Origin: Pseudomonas grimontii | GTDB lineage: Bacteria; Pseudomonadota; Gammaproteobacteria; Pseudomonadales; Pseudomonadaceae | NCBI RefSeq assembly: GCF_007858185.1 | Contig: NZ_VFES01000019.1 | Coordinates: forward strand, 50,742-114,741 | Direction of reading: 5' to 3' | Length of the DNA stretch: 64,000 bases | Shown: positions 58,576 to 64,000 of the stretch, piece by piece | Layout: each line of letters starts with the position of its first letter | Position numbering within the stretch: position 1 is the first letter of the stretch | Position numbers and translations under genes: made by a program | Notes under the pieces: generated by a model | The model's database searches: none | Seen by the model: the letters and a program-made list of their open reading frames with translations, nothing else | What the model was told of the DNA's origin: nothing

Positions 58576-59913
58576 TTAATAGCGATAGGTGAAATACAGT
58601 TCCAGCGCACTGAACGTCTGGTCATCGCCGAAGACCTGTTTAGCGGCGGCCAGTGGCTTGACCCAGTTGTAGGACAGCGACGTATAGAACGACGGCGTGG
58701 GTGTCCAGTCGAGGAAAACCACACTTTCATCAGCAAAGCGCCGGTCGCTGACCGGTGCGCCCATGTAGTTTTTCTCGTCCAGCCAGAACTGGTAGTGAAT
58801 CGCGCCGAGGGTCAGGGTTTCGTTGAGGTGGGTCTTGAGGGAGAACTGCTGGACGTTTTCGTTGCTGTTGAACAGCAGGTAGTTGCCGACCACATCCCCG
58901 ACCAGCCACGTGCCCCAGTCGACGAAGCCTTTACTCAGTGAGTCCCAGGCTTTTTGCCGGTTGTCGGTGAGGTTGTCGTCGCCGGAAAAGCTCGCGTAGC
59001 GGTAGCCGAGGATCGGTGTCAGCGGCAAGGTGCTGAAGGCATAGTCAGCCTGGGCATACCAGGCGTTGGCATCGTAATCGACCCCCTCGCCGCTGCCACG
59101 CTCCAGCGCGTATTCGGCATTCAGCGTCAGCGCCTGTACGCCGGGCACCTTGGCGTTGAGCGCCCGCAGGTTGTATACCTGCATCCCGTCCCGACGGCGC
59201 GGGAGCGTGCTGCCTCTGGGGCCAAGGGCATTGACCTTCATGGCCATGGCCCCGAGCGTCACCTGGTCATCGAGGTTGTAATCGAGGTTGACGCCGGTCA
59301 TGCGGAAATCGCCCAAGTCATCATCAGTGCGCAAGGTGAAGGCCTGAGACTTCAGCGCGCCATGATCCCAGGCCAGGATCGCCGAATCCTTGAAGGCGGT
59401 TCGCGGGCCGAGCCAGTAGGCGGCATCCTTGTACTGGTCGAGGTTACCGTCCATGACGATGAACCCCGTACCGATCATGTAGTTCTGGCGGCCGGCGGTG
59501 AACTTCCACTCGCCGGCACGAAAACCGCCGTAGAGTTCTTCGGCTGCGACCTTGCCGTCGGAGCTGCGGCTGAAGCCACCCGCATCGCCATCGCCGAACG
59601 TGCTCGCCGCCACCAGGGAACCGCCCGCCAGCAGGCTGAAATCCGGTTGCAGCGCGTACTCGAGTTTGACCCCTGGTTTTACGTAGACCTCTTGCCAGTT
59701 GATCCTGGCGCCGCCGTTTTTTCCGCTGCGCGCATCGACCTGGCCGCTGCCGAAGTTGACGCCACGGGTAAACAGCGTCGCCCCGCCCACCGTGAGATTG
59801 ACTTCACCCTTGAGGTTGCCGTCCTCAAAGGTGTAGCCCGCCAGCGCGACGTGGGGGGTCAAGGGTAAGCCGAGCGCTAACAGCGCTCGGGAAAAACGCT
59901 TGGTGAAAACCAT
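58576..59913 (-). CDS. Outer-membrane porin, alginate-export-like family
   Basis: The 445-aa protein has a signal peptide (about residues 1-24, cleavage near ALA-GY) and a long beta-barrel ending in YFTYRY. FTAGRQNYMIGTGFIVMDGN and the preceding AEELYGGFRAGEWK match the alginate-export porin group. AGGAG precedes ATG 59913. It lies between the serine hydrolase and PotF-like genes on the same strand, probably one operon, and may admit the hydrolase substrate. Confidence 0.75.
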   Translation of the reverse strand: MVFTKRFSRALLALGLPLTPHVALAGYTFEDGNLKGEVNLTVGGATLFTRGVNFGSGQVDARSGKNGGARINWQEVYVKPGVKLEYALQPDFSLLAGGSLVAASTFGDGDAGGFSRSSDGKVAAEELYGGFRAGEWKFTAGRQNYMIGTGFIVMDGNLDQYKDAAYWLGPRTAFKDSAILAWDHGALKSQAFTLRTDDDLGDFRMTGVNLDYNLDDQVTLGAMAMKVNALGPRGSTLPRRRDGMQVYNLRALNAKVPGVQALTLNAEYALERGSGEGVDYDANAWYAQADYAFSTLPLTPILGYRYASFSGDDNLTDNRQKAWDSLSKGFVDWGTWLVGDVVGNYLLFNSNENVQQFSLKTHLNETLTLGAIHYQFWLDEKNYMGAPVSDRRFADESVVFLDWTPTPSFYTSLSYNWVKPLAAAKQVFGDDQTFSALELYFTYRY

Positions 59914-60029
59914 AAGAAGCTCCTGTGGAATTATTGTTGTTACAGGGCAGTGAATGGCGACGCAGGGCGCCGCCAACACCTGGGCAAGCCAGGTGAATAG
60001 AACGCAAGACTCTTGTTTTTTGGCGTGGG

Positions 60030-61292
60030 TCAGTGACTCAGGTGCGCGGCGATCGCGCGCAGCATGCGCACGCTGTCGGTATCGAACGGGCTGACCGCAT
60101 CGGTGAGTGACGATTGCTTGACGATCACCACGCCGGACGGTTTGTCGATGAACAGGTACTGGCCGTGAATCCCTCCGGCCATCAGGGCTTGGCTGTGGTC
60201 GTTGAACACGTACCACTGGCTGCGATAGGACGCTCCCGGCGTCCAGCTGGAGAACTCGGCATTTTGCGCGTAGACCGACGGATCAGCGCCGGCGGCAATA
60301 CGGGCCAAGGTCCCGGGCGACAGCAGCTCAACGCCGTCCTGGCGACCGTCGTTCGCCAGCAAGCGGCCGAAGCGTGCCATGTCTCTCAAGGTGGCACTGA
60401 AGCCCGCCCCGGCAACGTTACGCCCCCAGGGATCGGCCATGAAATAACCGTCGCGGTCGCATCCCAAACGCCCCCAGATTTCTTCCAGCATCTGACTGCA
60501 TGCCTTGCCCGAGGCACGTTCCATGACCCATGCCAGCACTTCGGTGGTTGCGGTCACGTAATGGAAAAAACCACCGTGGCTGCCGCGCTTCTTGAGAGAC
60601 GGCAAGTACTGGTAAAGCGAGTCGAACTGGGCGTACTGCGCCGGTGTCGGTTGAAAGCCGCAGGCGTAACCATACTGCGAGCTCTCAGAGCTGGGATCGT
60701 CATACACCTCGCTGTAGTCGATGCCCACGGCCATATCGAACAACTGACGCACCGTGGCATCGCCAAACGCACTGCCCACCAGCTCAGGCACGTAGTACGC
60801 GGCGGGCAACTCGGGCTTGAGCATGCCGTTGGAAACCAGTTGCTCGCCGAGGGTGCCGACCAGCGACTTGGTCACCGAGAACATGATGTGCCGGTCACAG
60901 GCACGTTGGCCGTTGAAGTAGCGCTCGAACAACACCGTGTCGCCCTGCATCACCAAAAAGGCATCGGTCTGGCTGGCCACAAGGTGTTCGATAACGCTGA
61001 TGCTCAGCCCACACTCGCTGTCGAAATACAGGCGATCCAGCGCTTTGGGCGCTTCCTTGAGCTGACCGGCAGGCCTTGAACCCGCCGCCACATCAATCGT
61101 GGGACGCAGCTGCGCCAGATGACGGAACCCCCACTGGCTGAAGGGCGCGCGCATCCAGTTATGCCACGTTACTCGGTGTTTCGGCTCGGCCGGGAAGCCC
61201 TGCATCAGCACAGGTGCCACGCGGGGTGCAAAGGACGACTCATTGGCCTCGACGTAAAGAGTCGCCAGTGACGACGGGATTGTATGACTCAT
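60030..61292 (-). CDS. Serine hydrolase, beta-lactamase/6-aminohexanoate-dimer hydrolase type
   Basis: The 420-aa penicillin-binding-like serine hydrolase has the Ser-x-x-Lys motif in MFSVTKSLVG (about residues 136-145). A downstream Tyr motif lies in GIDYSEVYDD and the C-terminal GGIHGQYLFID replaces KTG. It resembles NylB-like amide or ester hydrolases rather than true beta-lactamases. No signal peptide is evident, so it is probably cytoplasmic. It leads the porin-PotF genes; AGGG precedes ATG 61292. The substrate is unknown; an amide of a polyamine would suit PotF. Confidence 0.8.
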   Translation of the reverse strand: MSHTIPSSLATLYVEANESSFAPRVAPVLMQGFPAEPKHRVTWHNWMRAPFSQWGFRHLAQLRPTIDVAAGSRPAGQLKEAPKALDRLYFDSECGLSISVIEHLVASQTDAFLVMQGDTVLFERYFNGQRACDRHIMFSVTKSLVGTLGEQLVSNGMLKPELPAAYYVPELVGSAFGDATVRQLFDMAVGIDYSEVYDDPSSESSQYGYACGFQPTPAQYAQFDSLYQYLPSLKKRGSHGGFFHYVTATTEVLAWVMERASGKACSQMLEEIWGRLGCDRDGYFMADPWGRNVAGAGFSATLRDMARFGRLLANDGRQDGVELLSPGTLARIAAGADPSVYAQNAEFSSWTPGASYRSQWYVFNDHSQALMAGGIHGQYLFIDKPSGVVIVKQSSLTDAVSPFDTDSVRMLRAIAAHLSH

Positions 61293-61575
61293 CGGGATAA
61301 CCCTGAAAAATGACTCTGCATGGGAGCAGATGCAGGGGAATAATTATCCGATAATATTTTTTTAGTCAATAAAACTTTTTATTTAGTAATCTTTGATTTG
61401 ATCGCTGTGAATCCGCAAGGATGAGGTCGCCCCCCGCAAGTCCTCACCGGTAGCGACTGAGGCGGTGTCTGCACCACCAAACCCTCGATCAGGCAACCAC
61501 AGCCGCCAGCAAATAATGTATTGTTTGACACTCACTTTTTAATGTATCGCCCTCGCGATTTCGGAGAGCAACAAC

Positions 61576-62121
61576 ATGAAACTGGACAAAGTCTGGTATC
61601 ACGGAACACGAACGCCAGATATCAACGCGTTTTGGCCGCTTTCACACTTTGGTGACTTCAACGCTGCAAAAATGGTTTGCGCAAATAAAAAATACAAAGA
61701 CGGTCATGACGGAAATCCTCTCATCATTGAGGTGGAAATCGACCTAGATAAAAAAGACGTTTTACATACTCCCGACGCGGGCTCACCGAGCCCAATAGCG
61801 ATTGCAAATCAAATCGTTACCGCTGATGTTGACTATAAAATATCAGCGGCTGTGGTTGCGGATATAAAGTCTCTCCATGAACAACTTATTGATTTAAAAA
61901 AAGAAAACAAAAGCAACCGTGCTTATGAGCGTACTGCACTATCAAGCACTTTAATCAAACATGGATTTAAAGCCATCAGTTATAAAAACGAAGTAGAAAA
62001 CGACGACGATGAAATAAGTTTGTGTATCTTGGACCCCTCCATAATTAAAATCATCAAAGTTATACCCATGTGTGAAGTTGAGGCCAAGACACTGTGGGAT
62101 AAATCCAAACGAAACATGTAA
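61576..62121 (+). CDS. Orphan protein with ADP-ribosyltransferase-like motifs, AT-rich
   Basis: The 181-aa protein is not closely recognisable. Its N-terminus VWYHGTRTPDINAF has the His-Gly-Thr seen in H-Y-E type ADP-ribosyltransferases. Next comes HFGDFNAAKM, and near the C-terminus KHGFKAISYKNEVENDDDEI with LDPSIIKIIK, which echoes the GYDGIxYKNxxE...FDPSQIK tail of ART-like toxin/polymorphic domains. GC is about 40 percent (counted over 61621-62100), far below its neighbours, and the flanks are AT-rich, so it was probably acquired. GGAGAG precedes ATG 61576. No immunity or antitoxin gene is obvious. The ART assignment is a motif-level guess. Confidence 0.55.
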   Translation: MKLDKVWYHGTRTPDINAFWPLSHFGDFNAAKMVCANKKYKDGHDGNPLIIEVEIDLDKKDVLHTPDAGSPSPIAIANQIVTADVDYKISAAVVADIKSLHEQLIDLKKENKSNRAYERTALSSTLIKHGFKAISYKNEVENDDDEISLCILDPSIIKIIKVIPMCEVEAKTLWDKSKRNM

Positions 62122-62294
62122 CCAGTCAGGGCTCCCTTTGGGTGGGGGAGTCCAAGGCCGGGTTGAAGATGTGGGCGGTGCCGGAGCATTCCAGTTTCCA
62201 GATGGTCTCTTCGGAGGCCGCTTTGCGGATGCCGCTCTTTCGCCAGACCCAAGGCTTCTCGATCTGCAAAAGAAACAACGCCATAGCCCAATCA

Positions 62295-62307
62295 GTTGTA
62301 CGACAAC
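62295..62307. promoter_or_regulatory. Putative GntR/FadR-type operator before pectate lyase
   Basis: GTTGTACGACAAC is identical over 13 bp to the site upstream of the GntR regulator at 1828-1840. It overlaps a possible -35 (TTGTAC, 62297-62302) with GATAGT at 62321-62326 as -10 (18-bp spacer), so binding would repress. Confidence 0.65.
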
Positions 62308-62335
62308 GCCAATTCCATATGATAGTATTTCTCAT

Positions 62336-62408
62336 GCAGCGGACGTTCGATTCGCTGCACCAGTGGCAAGGACGTCCGCTCGAGAAACGCGCATGCCTGT
62401 GCGCGTTT
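62336..62408 (+). promoter_or_regulatory. Structured mRNA leader of pel with alternative hairpins
   Basis: GCAGCG (62336-62341) can pair with CGCTGC (62353-62358). Alternatively AGCGGACGT (62338-62346) pairs perfectly with ACGTCCGCT (62372-62380), so the two stems exclude each other. A third stem, AAACGCGCA with TGCGCGTTT, spans 62385-62408. The leader ends about 33 bases before the start codon. Confidence 0.5.
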
Positions 62409-62441
62409 AAACACTCAAGTTAATCAAGGATCTGATTACTC

Positions 62442-63584
62442 ATGACAAACCCCTCAACCTTCACTGCCTCCAAACTGGCCAGTGCCGTTATCGGTGCCCT
62501 GCTGCTGTCCAGCGTTCCTGCGCATGCCGCGGATATTTGGCTGGATTCAGCCACCACCGGCTGGGCCACTCAAAACGGCGGCACCAAGGGCGGCTCGCGA
62601 GCCGCGGCGAATAATATCTACACGGCGAAAAACGCGGCTGAGCTGAAAACTGCACTGAAGGCTTCGGTGGGCACCAACGGCCGCATCATCAAAATCACCG
62701 GCATCATCGATATCAGCGAAGGCAAGGCTTATACGACGACTGCCGATATGAAGGTCCGCGGTCGCCTGGATATTCCTGGCAAGACCACCATCGTCGGTAC
62801 CACCAGCAATGCTGAAATCCGCGAGGGTTTCTTCTATGCCAAGGAAAACGACGTCATCATCCGCAACATCACCATCGAAAACCCTTGGGATCCCGAGCCG
62901 AAGTGGGACCCTACAGACGGCAGCGCCGGCAACTGGAACTCGGAATACGACGGCCTGACCATCGAAGGTGCCAACAACGTGTGGGTCGATCACGTGACCT
63001 TCACCGATGGCCGCCGTACCGATGACCAGAACGGCAGCGCCAACGGCCGTCCGAAGCAGCATCACGACGGCGCGCTGGATGTTAAAAACGGCGCCAACTA
63101 CGTGACCATCTCGTACTCGGCGTTCAAGTCGCACGAGAAGAACAACCTGATCGGTTCCAGCGACAGCCGCACCACCGATGACGGCAAGCTCAAGGTCACC
63201 ATCCACAATACCCTGTTCGAGAACATCTCTGCCCGTGCGCCACGCGTGCGCTTCGGCCAGGTGCATCTGTACAACAACTACCACGTGGGCAGCACCAGCC
63301 ATAAGGTGTACCCGTTCTCGTACGCCCATGGCGTGGGCAAGAACTCGAAGATCTTCTCCGAGCGCAATGCCTTCGAGATCAGCGGTATCAGCGGTTGCGA
63401 CAAGATCGCCGGCGATTACGGTGGCAGCGTCTACCGTGACACCGGTTCGACCCTCAACGGCAGCGCATTGAGCTGCCCGTGGAGCACGAGCATCGGCTGG
63501 ACTCCGCCATACAGCTACACCCCGCTGGCCGCCGATAAGGTCGCCGCCGACGTCAAGGCCAAGGCCGGCGCCGGTAAGCTCTAA
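62442..63584 (+). CDS. pel: Pectate lyase, polysaccharide lyase family 1
   Basis: The 380-aa secreted enzyme cleaves polygalacturonate by beta-elimination with calcium. A Sec signal peptide (about residues 1-29, cleavage near AHA-AD) precedes the parallel beta-helix. Family landmarks are NNVWVDHVTFTDG (vWiDH), the acidic calcium site near QHHDGALDVKNG, and SARAPRVRFGQVHLYNNY with the catalytic Arg (RxPxxR). Length matches P. fluorescens/P. viridiflava Pel. AAGGA lies before ATG 62442 and a strong terminator follows. The type II secretion gene gspF is next door and convergent. Products feed the uronate genes at the other end of the window. Confidence 0.93.
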   Translation: MTNPSTFTASKLASAVIGALLLSSVPAHAADIWLDSATTGWATQNGGTKGGSRAAANNIYTAKNAAELKTALKASVGTNGRIIKITGIIDISEGKAYTTTADMKVRGRLDIPGKTTIVGTTSNAEIREGFFYAKENDVIIRNITIENPWDPEPKWDPTDGSAGNWNSEYDGLTIEGANNVWVDHVTFTDGRRTDDQNGSANGRPKQHHDGALDVKNGANYVTISYSAFKSHEKNNLIGSSDSRTTDDGKLKVTIHNTLFENISARAPRVRFGQVHLYNNYHVGSTSHKVYPFSYAHGVGKNSKIFSERNAFEISGISGCDKIAGDYGGSVYRDTGSTLNGSALSCPWSTSIGWTPPYSYTPLAADKVAADVKAKAGAGKL

Positions 63585-63610
63585 GCAGCACGGTCACCCG
63601 TGAAATGAGA

Positions 63611-63636
63611 AGCCCTCGGTGACGAGGGCTTTTTTG
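63611..63636 (+). terminator. Rho-independent terminator of pel
   Basis: AGCCCTCG and CGAGGGCT pair around GTGA and are followed by TTTTT. It lies 27 bp after the pel stop and 6 bp before the convergent gspF stop. Confidence 0.88.
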
Positions 63637-63641
63637 TGCAG

Positions 63642-64000
63642 CTACTGCACCAGCTGGTTGATCTCGATGATCGGCAACAGCACCGCCAGCACGATCACCA
63701 GCACCACCGCGCCCATCACCACAATCATCAGCGGTTCCAGCAGTGCGGTCATGCCCATGGCACGCCGTTCGATGTCCCGCGACAGGGTCTGCGCCGCCCG
63801 CTCCAGCATCGGTGGCAGCGAGCCGGTTTTTTCGCCGCTGGCGATCAGGTGGATCAGCACCGGCGGGAAGACTTTTTCCACCGCCAGTGCCGGGGCCAGG
63901 TTGACGCCTTCGCGCACCTTGGCCGTGGCATCGTTGACGCACTGGCTCAGGCGGTCGTTGGACAGGGTTTGCCGCGCCGCTTCCAGCGCGCGCAGCAACG
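63642..64000 (-). CDS. gspF: Type II secretion inner-membrane protein GspF, C-terminal part
   Basis: The gene runs off the window; the last 119 or so residues are visible. They show the second GspF repeat domain (VFPPVLIHLIASGEKTGSLP, then LERAAQTLSRDIERRAMGM) and the final transmembrane helix LLEPLMIVVMGAVVLVIVLA, ending INQLVQ. GspF anchors the assembly ATPase of the type II secretion system in the inner membrane. Next to pel it probably belongs to an Out/Xcp-type system exporting the lyase. A pilus-assembly PilC is less likely given the short end. Confidence 0.85.
   Translation of the reverse strand, partial: LLRALEAARQTLSNDRLSQCVNDATAKVREGVNLAPALAVEKVFPPVLIHLIASGEKTGSLPPMLERAAQTLSRDIERRAMGMTALLEPLMIVVMGAVVLVIVLAVLLPIIEINQLVQ

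Larger units (their letters stand above)
62122..62441. other. Intergenic region and leader upstream of pectate lyase
   Basis: This 320-bp stretch has no convincing gene. Its left part (62122-62290) shows a short minus-strand frame that may be a decayed coding remnant. The right part holds the GTTGTACGACAAC operator, a probable promoter near 62297-62326 and a 110-nt leader with nested hairpins up to ATG 62442. Confidence 0.6.

Noticed and set aside
60030..61292. True class C beta-lactamase (AmpC)
   Set aside because: No signal peptide and no KTG box; the context is a porin and a polyamine-binding protein, so a NylB-like hydrolase is more likely.
61525..61553. Promoter for the AT-rich ART-like gene from TTGACA at 61525
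   Set aside because: No acceptable -10 hexamer at 16-18 bp spacing could be found.
62126..62335. 69-codon frame on the minus strand before pel
   Set aside because: It starts inside the pel promoter and operator and has no ribosome-binding site or family I can name. It may be a decayed remnant, so it is only mentioned in the intergenic entry.

Overview
The window looks like a chromosomal segment of a plant- or soil-associated Pseudomonas, most likely of the P. fluorescens group. The evidence is high GC with Pseudomonas-type Shine-Dalgarno sites, REP/REPIN palindromes of the GTGGGAGGG...GCTTGCC type at 16.8 and 22.5 kb, and gene orders known from Pseudomonas (ech-vdh-fcs-aat-acd, vanAB-vanR, hpaG1G2EDFXHI). 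No rRNA, tRNA, phage, IS or CRISPR is visible. Almost everything is peripheral catabolism of plant aromatics, amines and pectin, with its regulators and transporters.

Layout. 0-1.8 kb: end of a KdgM-like porin, uronate dehydrogenase and a FadR-type GntR regulator (pectin sugars). 2-2.9 kb: PAS-GGDEF protein. 2.9-7.6 kb: AraC regulator, outer-membrane protein, MFS carrier and amidase. 7.8-17.4 kb: 3,4-dihydroxyphenylacetate meta-cleavage operon hpaG1-G2-E-D-F-X-H-I with activator HpaA and two HpaR repressors. 17.6-28 kb: probable monoamine module with an FAD oxidase, cupin, LuxR (MoaR-like), MoaF, two SDRs, TetR, FeaR, DUF3156, an APC permease and a porin. 28-33.6 kb: soluble chemoreceptor, then a LuxR-led set with an outer-membrane protein, MFS carrier and HDAC-like amidohydrolase. 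33.6-37.5 kb: two-component 4-hydroxyphenylacetate 3-hydroxylase of the Acinetobacter C1/C2 type and a FeaB-like aldehyde dehydrogenase. 37.6-40.4 kb: vanA, vanB, vanR. 40.5-49.8 kb: ferulate operon ech-vdh-fcs-aat-acd, its MarR regulator and an OprD-type porin. 50-56.7 kb: aromatic-acid MFS carrier, outer-membrane protein, CalA-type alcohol dehydrogenase, aromatic aldehyde dehydrogenase and a sigma-54 activator. 56.8-61.3 kb: TetR, PotF-like binding protein, porin and serine hydrolase. 61.6 kb: AT-rich orphan gene with ADP-ribosyltransferase-like motifs. 62.4-64 kb: pectate lyase and the end of gspF (type II secretion).

How the parts fit. The amine side can be read as tyramine/dopamine, then hydroxyphenylacetaldehyde (FAD oxidase), 4-hydroxyphenylacetate (ALDH at 36.0 kb), 3,4-dihydroxyphenylacetate (C1/C2) and central metabolites (hpa operon). 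Three promoters of this route carry paired 16-bp direct repeats exactly 22 bp apart, which I propose are FeaR boxes. Four GTTAA-N4-TTAAC sites mark the hpa operon, hpaR2 and feaR, and are the likely HpaR operators. The phenylpropanoid side runs coniferyl-type alcohol and aldehyde, ferulate, vanillin, vanillate and protocatechuate. Its control sites can also be read: a MarR palindrome over the ech -35 box, VanR operators over the vanA -10 box, and a sigma-54 promoter with an upstream XylR-type site for the aldehyde dehydrogenase. The pectin genes at the two ends of the window share an identical 13-bp GntR-like operator, GTTGTACGACAAC. Together the segment suits growth on wounded plant tissue.
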